Source: Adineta ricciae (Eukaryota; Rotifera; Eurotatoria; Adinetida; Adinetidae). From it: a DNA stretch of 64,000 bases. This document shows, one piece after another, positions 1 through 12,170 of the stretch. The position numbers and the translations under genes were made by a program. Each line of letters starts with the position of its first letter. Position 1 is the first letter of the stretch. The notes under the pieces are model-generated. The model was not told the DNA's origin, searched no databases, and saw nothing but the letters and a program-made list of their open reading frames with translations. Where the stretch lies: positions 1 through 64,000 of the forward strand of contig CAJNOJ010000123.1 of NCBI GenBank assembly GCA_905250025.1. Direction: 5' to 3'.

Positions 1-875
<875 letters not shown>

Positions 876-880
<5 letters not shown>

Positions 881-1160
881 ATCGAACGGCGTTATATAGG
901 AAAAAAAAGAATCAAATACATATGGAAAATGCTGACCTGCGAAGTCTATATATGAAAAAAAGTGCAAAACTCGTTGATGAATAAGCATTGACACAAAAGA
1001 AGATTGAAGAACAAGTTCAATTTACACGAAAACTATTCAAACAACTAAACAAATGCTGAAGCCATTTAATTTACTTCGTACCTTACATTTACAAATTACT
1101 CAATATTCGTGTATCATCCGCGGTATCATTGCACGTCGACCGTGACGCACGTCGGTTAAT
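876..1160 (+). pseudogene. Decayed partial copy of the coiled-coil gene found at 7.3-9.3 kb
   Basis: Bases 876-1160 align by eye, in the same orientation, with about 8736-9018 in the intact coiled-coil gene. The match includes the exon encoding IHMENADLRSLYMKK, the following intron, and the start of the last exon. The copy is dead: the codon matching Arg in VDERALTQ is TAA, the donor site is changed from GTAAAT to CTAAAC, and the acceptor AG has become AC. Its left edge coincides with the point where KAT5 homology stops, so the two meet at a rearrangement junction. No promoter or further exons of the parent gene are seen. Confidence 0.85.
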
Positions 1161-1199
1161 GCTAATTCAGCTAAATTTAGTGCATGGAACACTGTTTAA

Positions 1200-3059
1200 T
1201 AATGAATATATAACAAAATTATTTAAAAAAAACGTAATGATCATAAAACCTGTATTATTTTTCTCTGAGATAACTCGCTTTACGTGTTATTTGCATCCCT
1301 AGCAGTTGAAGATTCATGTGAATGAGACAAGTTGACTTGACCCATGAGACAACTTGCTTTTTTCCCGTGATATTTGTATCTTGAATCAAGGAAGATTTAC
1401 CTTCGCTTTGCAGCTCTCAGCTGAATTGACGTGATAGATTTCTTTTCGTGAAAGTATAACAAGAATAACTATAATACTCAAAATTAAAACGAATAATTTC
1501 TATACGTTTTATTTTTAACCAGTGGATTTCCAGAATTCGTGCCTCCACCGTGAATTCCGTGTTTTCCCTTAAACAGTTAAAAGCCTTAATCGGTTACCAC
1601 AACTGTCTCGATTAACGTACGGTTATAGAAGAACTACAGTAGTTTGTGCGAAAAATCGCCGTGTAGTTTGCACGGGAGCTCTCTAGTTATCTTATATTTC
1701 TTAGTCTTTCTGTGATAAAATAGATGTCCCCATGTGTAGTCCATTCGTTAGTGGCCCGTATTTCTACTTACATTTTTCTCGGATAGAGTACTAGTTCACT
1801 TCTCACAAACTTTAATCACACAATATAATAGTTTTCTAAAAGAAATAAAGTCAATCAAAGATTAACGAAAAATAAAAACAATACATATCTACTCATATAT
1901 CGATTGGTCATTCTTTCTTCAACAGAGATGCCATTTTCTTTGTTCACGAGAACAATGGATCCGAACAAACCGTAGAACTATATGATGCACGTTTCCAGCA
2001 GTTTGAGCATCAAAACAACACGAAGGTAAGTGACAAAGTCAATACTTGCAAATTAGCCCATGCGGAAGCGCCGTATGGAGAAAAACGACCTTAACTAAAC
2101 AATTTCTGAGATCTTTTACGAAAGACTTCTGTATTGTAAGCTTTTAATGCTCAACCAGTTAGATGAGAGTGTCAACTGATAATTTCTTNGTAAAATATGA
2201 TCGACAAAGTTTGTCATTCAAAAGTCGTCGCATAGAATCTTTTGTAAGCCAATGTCGCACCATACAAACACCCTTATCTCATCGTCGTGTCGGGACTAAT
2301 CAAAGTCAAAATGGTCATCTGTTCTCGTCCTACGTTTCTCTTTCGTAATAATATCAGGATTGTAGAAGTTCGTCAAACATATCAATCGGTTAGATTCATC
2401 GAAACAAGAGAAAATGTGCAAGATTGTGCTCGTTTCAGAGGAAGGTGTAATTGTAATAGCTAGATTTGAAATAATTAAATTCAGTCGATCAAGAACCATT
2501 TAAACGTTTTTTCCTCGACCTGCTAAATTTTCTAATGTCATGATGTGAAATAGTTGTCAGTAGAAAAGTTCTGAACATATTCAAGTGGAACTGTTTTTTA
2601 TGATTATTGTTTCATATTCAATCTGTTGAAAAACTCGTCGATGAGCAAAACTTTTGTTAGATAGATGACTGGACGATATCGAGTTGAAAATCTCTTTTTC
2701 TTTCATTTTCACATTCATCCGTCCACGACTTTTGACTGTTCTTCTAGTTTGTAACTTCATCGGATAAAAATGAAATATTCGCTGAGAATATTTCACGGAA
2801 GTGGAACAAAACAATGCCGTTCATGAAAAGATTCGTTGGAAGAAAAGTCTAAATCATTATCAATAAGTCATATCAACGGTAATTATTGCCAAAATAAACA
2901 TTTTCATCTTAACTAATCTGTTTTCTCGAATTGAACTTTATTTCTCGACCTCGAGAAGTTGCCTTTCAGAAGAGGCATGAAAAATAGAGAACATTTCTCT
3001 TTTCGTATTCAATGTGCAGTATTGGAATCTCTTGACACCAATACGAATACGCAAGGAGA
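1200..3059. other. Non-coding stretch apart from one exon-like piece
   Basis: AT-rich sequence with stops in all frames. It holds one exon-like fragment at 1926-2025 and a single N at 2189. No convincing gene, RNA or repeat boundary was seen. Confidence 0.5.
1926..2025 (+). pseudogene. Orphan exon-like fragment of unknown gene
   Basis: An open stretch flanked by a good acceptor (pyrimidine tract then CAACAG just before 1926) and a good donor (AAG|GTAAGT at 2026). It reads AIFFVHENNGSEQTVELYDA and continues to a Gln/Asn-rich end. Codon choice looks coding. No partner exon was found on either side, so it may be debris or one exon of a gene with long introns. Family not recognised. Confidence 0.3.
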
Positions 3060-3200
3060 AGTAAAAGACGAAAGACGTGTTATAATTTGATCGATCGAAT
3101 ATCATAGAACGACAGAATGAATGAATGAAACATCTTCTGCGTTCTCTATGTGATTCACAAGATGACGTCTAAAATGCGCTTATCTATTAAGGTAAAAGAA
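3060..3200 (+). repeat. Inverted repeat A, left copy
   Basis: About 141 bases that recur in inverted orientation at 4440-4580 with scattered substitutions. Shared landmarks are GTAAAAGACGAAAGACGTG, the GAATGAATGAATGAAAC tract and GCGCTTATCT. It directly abuts repeat B at 3201. No terminal structure typical of a named element is visible. Confidence 0.85.
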
Positions 3201-3393
3201 CATCAAACATTTTTTATTCTGTTACCTTTTCTAAAACTGTCAAAATATGTTAATACCACTTTTCTCTCCGCTCATTGGACGGAATATCAACCAATGGAAA
3301 ATCGCCATTCGAACTCTTTACTGATTTTTATATGAAGTCTGTCATTGGTTAATATCATATGACGAGACAAGTCAATTGATCAATTCTTATTTG
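3201..3393 (+). repeat. Inverted repeat B, left copy
   Basis: About 193 bases that recur nearly unchanged on the opposite strand at 6541-6733. Landmarks are CATCAAACATTTTTTATTCTG, TCTCCGCTCATTGGACGG and the closing CAATTGATCAATTC. Both copies give similar short open frames, which are best seen as shadows of the repeat rather than genes. Confidence 0.9.
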
Positions 3394-3856
3394 TTTATTG
3401 TTTGCTTCTGTATATAACATTGACACATTTCATCTCATGCTAACTGGAACTTACATATAAATATTTATGGTTCAAAAAATGCCAATGATTACCGAGCCGG
3501 CTCAAACAAAACTAACTGAAACGCCGCTCGAANATTGTTTATTTTACATATTGTACAGAATATTGTTCTTCTGTTAGATTGAATTTCTTTTTCTTTTGTC
3601 TCTTCACGTGATTCAATATTGTCAAAGTCTGAATAAAATTAATGATCGTTCGAATTCTAACGTTGATGTTATCTTGAATGCTTTTTTATCGACTTTCTAG
3701 ATGCTTTTTATTACAATTCATTGGAAACGGACATATCGGACGTGTAAATTGTACATGTGTGTGAATGAGAAAGAGAAGGAGCAGAATAAATATGGGTGAA
3801 AACAATTGTTTTCCATTTCATTGTCCTCCATTCACGTAATCTTACCAGATAGATCA

Positions 3857-4063
3857 ATGTCACGAAGCGATCTGGCCGATTTGCAACGGTTGACTGTCGA
3901 AGTATGCGATATTATACACGATATATTGAAAGATATTTTCGGTTCTCGATTAACCAACAGAAGGCCAGAAAAACCGCGATTTTCGCGGCTATTGTTAGCC
4001 GCATATCCGTTCGTCTTAGCTATTCTGATTTATGGAATGGTTTACTTGGGTGTGAGCAATTAA
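3857..4063 (+). CDS. Hypothetical small single-pass membrane protein
   Basis: An ATG-started frame of 68 residues beginning MSRSDLADLQRLTVEVCDII. It has an amphipathic acidic N-terminal half, a basic stretch (RLTNRRPEKPRFSR) and one strongly hydrophobic segment (LLLAAYPFVLAILIYGMVYL) at the C-terminus. The layout resembles a tail-anchored protein. The stop is 24 bases before a small transposon-like element. No family is recognised. It could be a surviving piece of a larger gene or chance, since it sits in repeat-rich DNA. Confidence 0.3.
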   Translation: MSRSDLADLQRLTVEVCDIIHDILKDIFGSRLTNRRPEKPRFSRLLLAAYPFVLAILIYGMVYLGVSN

Positions 4064-4087
4064 TTCAAAATGCCATCGATCAGAAAA

Positions 4088-4226
4088 CCCAGGTTATTGT
4101 GGCACGGTCGGTTCCGGCCGGCTAGGTTCGTTTTCCGACCATTTTCTTGCCGCCGGAATCGGCGAAAACTGTTCCGGAACCGATTCAGATTTCAACGGAT
4201 CCAGTCGCCGGAATGATCGACCTGGG
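4088..4226. mobile_element. Small non-autonomous element with CCCAGG...CCTGGG ends
   Basis: A 139-base stretch that opens with CCCAGGT and closes with ACCTGGG, giving short terminal inverted repeats. It is clearly richer in G+C than its surroundings and full of CCGG/CGGAA words. Other elements in the window (12595-12758, 13410-13564, and one truncated at 10109) share the same termini but have a different interior. It looks like a miniature inverted-repeat element. No target duplication was identified. Confidence 0.6.
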
Positions 4227-4439
4227 TAAGTAGAGAATAGATGAAAACTCGATGTAAACTATATTGCAAGTTCTTTTAGAGTTGGTATTGAAGTACATGC
4301 GCGAGGCACGAAAGGAAAATCGATGAATATTTCAAAGTAATTTAATTAAATTTTTTTTTGTGAATAAATTCAATCAAATAGTAGAGAATTCATTTTCGAT
4401 GACGATGGTGAACAGTGTTCGCCGAATACTGTTTCGATA

Positions 4440-4580
4440 TTCTTTTACCTTAACAGATAAGCGCATCTCACACGTTGTCTTGTGAGTCGCATAGAGAACG
4501 CAGAAGATGTTTCATTCATTCATTCTGTCGTTCTATGATATTCGATCGATCAAGTTATAACACGTCTTTCGTCTTTTACT
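4440..4580 (-). repeat. Inverted repeat A, right copy
   Basis: Reverse-complement partner of 3060-3200. The 1.24 kb between the two copies holds repeat B, the small hypothetical gene and the CCCAGG element. Confidence 0.85.
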
Positions 4581-4583
4581 GGT

Positions 4584-6540
4584 CGCGATAAGATACATTT
4601 ACTCGACGCTACATACACTAAATCGTCATATTGTATAGGCCCACATAGCCCTATTCGAGAACAGAAAAGAATAGAGAGCGTTGATTTGAACATAGTGTGA
4701 AACAGACACTACAGATAAAAACATGGATTGATTTCGTTTCAATGTCTTTTACGAATGAATATGAAACCATTTTCTCGTGGATATCTACTGAAAACTTAGT
4801 CAGTTCAAAAATAATTTGCAATCAATATGCATTCATCTGCTTATAAAATGTTTTGATGTGGAAATAAAAGCATTAGCAATAGAGATACTTAACTCGTTAA
4901 CAACTGGAACGTTTATCAAGTTAATCGATACCTAGCAAAACTTGTTGTGAAGCATCTGTCAGATTCTTAGTTTGTTATCAATACATAAATATGAGAAAAT
5001 CAGATACAATGGTTTATCTTTATATTCCGCATCTAATGGTACATCATTTTTTGTTTCCATAATAGTTGTGCAGAAATTTAAAGTAACATCACTTCATTAC
5101 TAACATTCAGAATGCACGAAGCATCTTACATAACGAACGATTTGTCATGATTATAGCTTTTTAATCACCATCGTTCATAGGCACTATGACTCTGTCATTA
5201 TGAGTACTACGAAATATTGATGAATATATAAGTGAAATCTTCTGAGTGAACGCATCAATTCAAAGTCCGTTTTTGAAAAACGGTTTCAGCTCATCTGTTT
5301 AGCTCTTTAAAATATCTCGATATCTGGAAAAGAAATATGATTTCATAGTATTCTCTTATCAATAATAGCTCAGACGCGTGTAACATCTATTCAATATGGA
5401 AAAGGCTTCATTTCTTTTTCTCGATATGCAACTATGTTGTTGCCCATAAATTTTCCTCAACTAGAGAGAGAGTGTGTGACGATAAGAACAGTTAATTTGA
5501 TGTATCATTCATATGAAAAGTCGCCAAAACGCATTTTTCTCTTTCATATAATCTTTTTCAACCGATTGCATACACGTGGTCTTATTATCATTTCGGCCAT
5601 GTATAAACTAAACTATACTATTCTCAGTTTTCGTCTCTGAACATAGATCAGATTATACGTCTTGGTGAGGTCTCTCTCTCTCATCGTAGAAGTACAGAAA
5701 AGTATTTCGATCGCCATGTCACTTAGATGTCTCTTAGTCACTTAATCTTGATACTAAATTTGATCAGAAATAAATAAAAGTATCGATGCATTAAATCTCA
5801 GAAGCTAAGTGTAGACAATAAAAAATAAAGTCATTTCACTACTTTATCTTAATGCAAATTTATATGTATTGAACTGTTACAAAACCTTTTTCTAAGTCAG
5901 TATTACATACAAAAGCTTCTCTTATGAGAATTTTCTGAAAACACTGGAAATGATATTAAGAGTGATTGAAGTTTCTTGAAACGTAATTCATAAAGAATTT
6001 CCGAGAGACAGATGATTTTCTTTAAAAAATTCTGCCAGATATCCACATCACCGAGTTATTTAGTGATGAAAAGCAGATTTAGCTCCGTAAAAATCTGATT
6101 TTATTTTATGGACACTTTTACATTAATTGTCAAACAATTAAATGAATTTTTGTAAACTTCTCTATTACATATGTGTTCTCAAAATCATTTATAAGGTCAT
6201 GATCTATCGGGAAGTTGTTCAGATTATTCTGAATAAACGAAAAATTTTCCGAATCTTTTGCAGTTTTTTCTATAAATAGAGCAATGATAAAGGTATCTGA
6301 AAGATATTTACATAAAAGAATTATCTGATTACTGAACTATATATTGTACGAAACGAAAATAAACGAATTAATCATTTTTCTCTGAATACAAATTCATATT
6401 TGTCTGTCAGTTTGGTCCGACGTGAGCTGAGCAGCAGAACAGAAAAGGTATAGTATGGAATGAATTCTGATTGATTTAAAATACAAGGATAAGCTACATA
6501 CTGTTTTGTATGGAGCGTGTGAATGTAACTTATCTCGACC
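4584..6540. other. Non-coding AT-rich stretch
   Basis: No gene-like frame, RNA or named repeat was recognised. Short frames here have no coding-like composition. Confidence 0.5.
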
Positions 6541-6733
6541 CAAATAAGAATTGATCAATTGACTTGTTTCGTCGTATGATATTAACCAACGACAGATTTC
6601 ATATAAAAATCAGTAAAGAGTTCGAATGACGATTTTCCATTGGTTGATATTCCGTCCAATGAGCGGAGAGAAAAGTGGTATTAACATATTTTGACAGTTT
6701 TAGAAAAGGTGACAGAATAAAAAATGTTTGATG
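6541..6733 (-). repeat. Inverted repeat B, right copy
   Basis: Reverse-complement partner of 3201-3393, about 3.1 kb away. Its outer flank does not carry repeat A, so the A-B order seen on the left is not kept here. Confidence 0.9.
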
Positions 6734-7327
6734 TATCAACGTGTCGTCTCCCGTTGGAGAGAAGATGCAGGTATTTGTTTCAATTTCACTCATCTAAATG
6801 GATATTTTTGCAATTTTATCCTTTCTCTCTTTCTCTCTCTTTACGTACGTGAAAATGTGACTGTGATCAATGCTTTTCATTTAACACAAAACTTCCATTT
6901 GCTCCTATGGCAACGAAGTGCATTTTAACTTGAAACTTTTTTACATAGTTTAAGAAAATTAATCGTCGATCACTCTCGAAATGTGAAAATTATACACAAA
7001 ATCAGTTGTTTTATACTCGAACAAGACACATCTCTCTAGACAGACGTTTTAGTGATCTTGCTTTATTTTGACACTCCATTTACAGTTTCTTTCGCTTTCA
7101 CGTCATTCTTAATCAAAAGTATTTGATTTTATTCTTTCTTTCTTCTTTACATTTCTCTCAAACATTGTCGGTAAAACAAGTTTGAGAACGTCTTGGTATC
7201 GAAGATAAGACTTTTCTTTTGTTTCTGCAAATATAAACTATGAATCAACAAACAACTCTACCCGTGTAGGACGATTTCCTATTTCTTCTAAAAAACAGAT
7301 CTCTCCTATATTTATTTATTAAGATTA
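6734..7327. other. Upstream region of the coiled-coil gene
   Basis: AT-rich, with pyrimidine tracts near 6820-6845 and 7135-7165. It probably contains the 5' untranslated part and possibly the first exon of the coiled-coil gene. No start codon could be assigned with confidence. Confidence 0.4.
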
Positions 7328-9338
7328 CCTCCTAACACAAGACCATTCTCATCGAGTTCACTAAATCGACCAACGTATGACATTCGAAAAGAATTCTCTG
7401 TATCGAGCGAAATCTTTTTGTTTAGTTCAGCTGTTTCTGTTCATCGGATTCAACAGAGCAGCACCAATTCCAATCAAATTTTCCCATCACATCGACCATT
7501 GAAGAAAATCAAGCCTGAACCATGGCAACGACTTTTTGATGTATGTAAATGAAATGATTGGATCAATCAGTAAGAAAATATTCACCATTTACATAGGGAG
7601 AAAAACGGCAAGTTTACAGTCAACAGGGATTAACTGTGAAAAAGAATAAGCAGAATGTTGATGCCATTCTAAACGATGATTTCTTCAATATTACCGATGA
7701 ACCTATCAACTACGACGATAAAGCACAGTAAATAGTCGCTTTCTTGTTATCTTTTGACTTTTATGCGAATTAATCTAGACGGGCACTTCTTCCGCCACCG
7801 ATTCAAGCTTATATCGATCATTTATGTGAACAAATTGATGATTTAGCTGTTCAATTAGCAGAGGATCGTATGAATAATCGAATAGCACGAAATAAAGTAC
7901 CGAAATATTCTTTGTTTATCTTTCTCGAGCTTAAAATCATGTTTGTACCTAGGCGGATGAACTTCACAGTAATCAATTACAAAGTCAAAACAAACAATTT
8001 CAAGAGTTGCTTCATCATCAAATGCTTGAACGTGAAAAAGAACTTGAAGATCAGAATGCTGAACATTTAAAAGTGTTAGAAGAAGAAAAATTTGCCAATC
8101 ATCAGCGTGAAGAACAGTTGAAGAATGAAATTGACTTTGTTAAAACTTCCTTCCATGCTTATAAAGTAAATCATCATCGTCGAATAAACAATTTTGTATT
8201 TTCTTTTTCTTTTCTTAGATCAATCTTGAGAAAGAAAACACTGAACAACTTCAAACAAAAATTAATGAGGCAATTGAAGGGTTAAAAAAGGAGTTAAAGT
8301 CGAAAGACGAACAAATGAATAAACGTATTAATGATGCAATTATGAAAGAACGAAAAAATTTCACATCAAGACAAAAAATGGAGATTGAAAATCTGAAAAA
8401 ACAACATAAAAAAGAAGTTGATGTAATTTTATTGTTCAATTTCAAGATTGATGATAAAGATATCTTCATGTTTCAGGCAATTCAACAAACATTTACGGAT
8501 TCTGCTTATGACCGTTCACGTGTAGAAACGCTAACAAAAGATTTAGTAGCAACGAGATTGGAACTTGAAGAAACGAAAGATAGAGCAGTTAACTTAGCAG
8601 TACGATTGAAAGAATTAGAAGTTCAACATGCTGAAACTGTACGAAGTGATATTCTGTTTTTCGGATTAGGAAATGTTTGATTTTGTTTAGAACCGAGAAT
8701 TACACGATTTTCGAACGCGATTCGATGACAAAACCAAAGAAATTGAACGACGTTACATAGGAAAAATGGATCAAATACATATGGAAAACGCTGACCTACG
8801 AAGTCTCTACATGAAAAAATGTGCGGAACTTGTTGATGAACGAGCATTGACACAAAAGAAAATCGAAGAGCAAATTCAACTTACTCGAAAAGAATTCAAA
8901 CAAGTAAATAAATGCTAAAACCATTTAACTTACCTCACCGTTTACATTTAGAAATTACTTAATATTCGTGTATCATCTGCAGTGTCATTGAATATCGATC
9001 GTAACGCACGTCGATTAAGTACATATGCAACTGGGACTCAAAACGATCTATCGTCAACACGTTGCCATTCAGCATATGCCTCGTCTCAACCAGTTTCATC
9101 TGCTCATATGAATCATACTAATGCAATGGATCTGACACTTAACAATACACGTCGAGAAACTAAAATGCGTCGCCGAACAAGTGTACCGACAACGGAAGAA
9201 GAACAAGACGTTGTTAAATATTTAACATCAAGACCACCGACACGTAGTTCATCGTCATCAAAATATAATTTTGAAAGTGAACCAACAATGCTTGACAATC
9301 TTAGTTTAGAAGATCTTCAGGAAACCTTCAAATCATAG
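7328..9338 (+). CDS. Coiled-coil protein, family not resolved
   Basis: A spliced gene with at least seven short GT...AG introns. Exon pieces in order include LKKIKPEPWQRLFD, GEKRQVYSQQGLTVKKNK, LPPPIQAYIDHLCEQIDDL, ADELHSNQLQSQNKQF, a long Glu/Lys/Gln-rich heptad region (about 8000-8650), RRYIGKMDQIHMENADLR, and a Ser/Thr-rich tail ending LSLEDLQETFKS. The heptad pattern indicates a long parallel coiled coil, as in centrosomal or ciliary scaffold proteins, but no defined family was recognised. It has no globular domain, signal peptide or membrane segment. The start is not settled: the first clear coding exon begins near 7328 behind a possible acceptor, and its ATG may lie further upstream. 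A decayed copy of the last two exons lies at 876-1160. Confidence 0.8.
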
Positions 9339-10108
9339 TGATTGTTGTATATAGAAAGTTTTCCAAGGAAATACGAATTTGTTTTTTTTTAAATCTTATT
9401 TCGATTTATTTTTTTACAATATAGGAAAACTGAACGTATGCGAACGATTTTATGTTAGGTAACAAACTCATGTAATCTTGATAGAAAATACGAGACAATA
9501 CAGTATAATGGTTAATCATATCTTACAGAAGGTACTCTATCGCTCGTCACTTCCATTCTTAGGAGTGAAACAGTTTTGAAAATATACCATTCGGAAACGC
9601 GCTGTTATTTTGTTCGACTTAAAACATCGACGCTGCAATTCATTTAGATTGGATTCTATGACTAGCATGTACTTATTCTATTCTATACTGGAAATAAAAG
9701 AATAAAGTATAGTGTAGAAGAAACAAAAAACACAAATGTATTACAACAGCTCAAAAAGACATAAAACGAAAAACTAATAATGATACCACAATTGATCTAT
9801 CAACTCATATTATCTACCATTATCACGGCGGACAGACAATTCGTTGCCATGATAGTTTGTCGCATGAGTACTGTCTTGTCTAATTAATTAATTGTAACAA
9901 GATTGAAATAATGTACAGATAAAGAGAAGAAGAGATAAACACTCCTCAAGTGTCAATAGATCTGTAAACAATGTACGATATCTAATGAAACAGCCTCTCT
10001 AAAGACTACTAAAAATCTTGCACTTCAGAATACAATAGTATCAAAAAAGAGATTTTTAATGTAAAATGATTCGTATCAGAAATTACTGAAGCTTGGTAGT
10101 TTATTATG
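9339..10108. other. Downstream region of the coiled-coil gene
   Basis: AT-rich with no gene-like frame. AATAAAG-type words near 9690-9710 could serve as a polyadenylation signal, but this is not certain. Confidence 0.4.
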
Positions 10109-10216
10109 CCCAGGTCAACAAATTCGATCGGATTCCTGGAAACAGAATTGCATTGGAATCCAACGGGAAAAATTCAGTCGGTTATTGCAAATTTTACGAG
10201 CGATCGTTTTAGCTAT
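10109..10216 (+). mobile_element. Truncated copy of a CCCAGG-ended repeat family
   Basis: Starts CCCAGGTCAAC and matches the plus-strand copy at 13410 and the minus-strand copy at 12595-12758 through the words CGATCGGATTCCTGGAAAC, GCATTGGAATCC, TCAGTCGGTTAT and GCGATCGTTTTAGCTAT. The match ends at about 10216, so the second terminus is lost. Confidence 0.8.
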
Positions 10217-10435
10217 CTGTATATATAAAGAAGAAAGTTTGTCTCTTTGTTCGCTATTTATTCAGTTCCTGTAATACCTATCGCCACCAAGCTTTCCACG
10301 ATACTTCCCGAGGTTCGGAGGAAGGTCGGCATCCACTTTATCCCGGGAAAAAGTGAACTCACGCTTGCTACAGGCATTCTATGCAATTGACCAATATGAT
10401 TACAGCATTTCAAAAACCATGAGTTGCCTAATTCC

Positions 10436-10685
10436 ACTTATATTATAAATGCACATCCAAGGGACTGATATCAATTCGAATATAAATAGACGCCTATAGC
10501 TTTGAAAGTATAGGAATAGCTTTAGTTATAGTCAAACCCTCACCCTCAATCTATTCCTAAACTGTGGCATGAGTGTCAGAGAATCACTATAGCTGAGAGT
10601 GAGCGTGTGACTAAAACTAAATCTATTCCTATCTATATCTAGATCAGGTTTGGAGTGTATTAGGAATTCAGTACTTATATTATAA
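10436..10685. mobile_element. Small hairpin element bracketed by 13-base direct repeats
   Basis: Two arms, 10511-10547 and 10595-10631, are imperfect reverse complements (TAGGAATAGCTTTAGTTATA against a matching right arm) and would fold into a hairpin of about 37 base pairs with a loop of about 47 bases. The word ACTTATATTATAA occurs at 10436-10448 and again at 10673-10685, outside both arms. This is the arrangement expected of a target duplication around a miniature element. The repeated word is itself nearly palindromic, so chance remains possible. Confidence 0.5.
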
Positions 10686-10689
10686 GTCG

Positions 10690-11262
10690 CATTAGGCAGC
10701 TACTCATTCTTTCAAGCTAAGAAATAACAAATTATTCGAGTATTTTGCTTGACGACGTCTATTTTTTTGGAAAAGTTGTAAAACTCCAACATCAGTTGAA
10801 GATAATGAATCGAAAACAAACGTGTCGAAATTATGTCTTTTGCCGCATTTAACTAGTTGGTTGTGCTGTAAATGTAAGTATCTTCCGCACACACGGTACA
10901 ATCAAACTATTGTATTCTCATCGCTTCAATATTATAAAGTTTGTTATTTCGAATCAAGAAAGAACACAGTTATTTCTGAAGTTAAATAGTAAATTTAATT
11001 CAAACAAATATTTCTATATTCAATACTATATCCTTACTCATCTTCTTTCTAATCTATGAAATAAATTTGATAGAAAATACTAGGATAGTGATTAAAGAAT
11101 ATTTAAGAAATTTTATCAAAAATCAATACAATGAAAAACAAGTGACATACAGAAAACAGTGAAATAAAAAGCTTGAATAAACTGAATACTTTTAAAGTTC
11201 ATTATTGATCTCTTTTTTCCACATCATTATCGACACGTTTATTATAGAAGTAGATGTGAACA
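10690..11262. other. Intergenic, nothing recognised
   Basis: AT-rich with no convincing gene or repeat. It lies beyond the 3' end of the secreted peptide gene on the minus strand. Confidence 0.4.
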
Positions 11263-11748
11263 TTAAACAAATGAACAGCCTATACCAAAAGTGCCACCGG
11301 GTGCCTAAAATAAAAAAACCATTTCATCCAAAAGTAACCTTTGACATATACAAAAAGAAAATAATAACGTACGGCACAGCAGAACGGATGTTTATCTCCA
11401 CAATCAGTACCTGCACTAAGAGCTATTATACAATTTCCAGCTGCAAAAGATAAATGAAATATTATAGTATCAGTTTGGTGAAGACAAAAGTTTGATTTTA
11501 ATAGGTAGTTCTATATTCGATAAATGCAATTCTAGTAAGTGACAAAAAAACGATATACCTGCGTATCCATTCGTGAATGAACAACACATAGATAGTCCGA
11601 AAGCGCATCCTGGATGTTTATTATCACGACGAACTAGATGATGTAATTGAAATTTGTTATTTTGTAATGGTACCGCTTCGTTGAATTGAGCAGTAACAGC
11701 GAGAAGAATGAGAGTAATAGTAAATGAAAGAATTGTAAAAGATTGCAT
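11263..11748 (-). CDS. Secreted eight-cysteine peptide with hydrophobin-like cysteine order
   Basis: Three exons, 11748-11559, 11440-11373 and 11304-11263, joined by GT...AG introns. Both joins keep frame and give 99 residues ending at a TAA. The first 25 or so residues (MQSFTILSFTITLILLAVTA...) form a signal peptide. A basic LVRR at residues 38-41 suits removal of a short propeptide. The predicted mature part, about 58 residues, has eight cysteines in the order C-x6-CC-x9-C-x9-C-x6-CC-x10-C and is otherwise Gly/Ala/Phe-rich with few charges. That C-CC-C-C-CC-C order is the one that defines fungal hydrophobins, although the spacings here are shorter. It may equally be an unrelated disulfide-rich host-defence or matrix peptide. 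A TATA box sits upstream at 11831-11837. The gene model is good; the function is unknown. Confidence 0.75.
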
Positions 11749-11830
11749 AATGTTGGTATTAAGTTCGAATCGTTGCTTATGTAGAAAGATTACAATATAA
11801 AATAATTTGTTCTACAATTTTTTATCCGCT

Positions 11831-11837
11831 TTTTATA
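11831..11837 (-). promoter_or_regulatory. TATA box of the secreted peptide gene
   Basis: Reads TATAAAA (followed by AG) on the minus strand, 83 bases before the start codon at 11748. This fits a short 5' untranslated region and a strongly or conditionally expressed gene. Confidence 0.5.
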
Positions 11838-12170
11838 CCTATGCTCATTAGTTTATAGAACCAAAACAAAACCCAAAACTATAATCCTTTTGTTAGTAAA
11901 ATAGTTTTTCATCGTCCTGAAACAAAGAATGGTTTTTTCCCCTGTCATTATATGCATATCATCATTCTATTTATATCGTATAAAGATAATTGTGTTTTGA
12001 TCATCATTTATGATAAAAATACTATTTTATACTGTATGCTATGGTTAAAGAGTCTATAACTTTGTGTTGACAATATGAAAGAAAATTTCGCACTGAAAAA
12101 CGATGAAATGATTTGTTTTTCTTCTGATTTGTAACTATTATTGTCGATTTTTCTTGTCTAACATGAGTGA

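Noticed and set aside
3150-3335. Frame shared by 3150-3335 and 6599-6793
   Set aside because: The similarity of the two predicted peptides is explained by inverted repeat B at DNA level; neither shows independent coding features.
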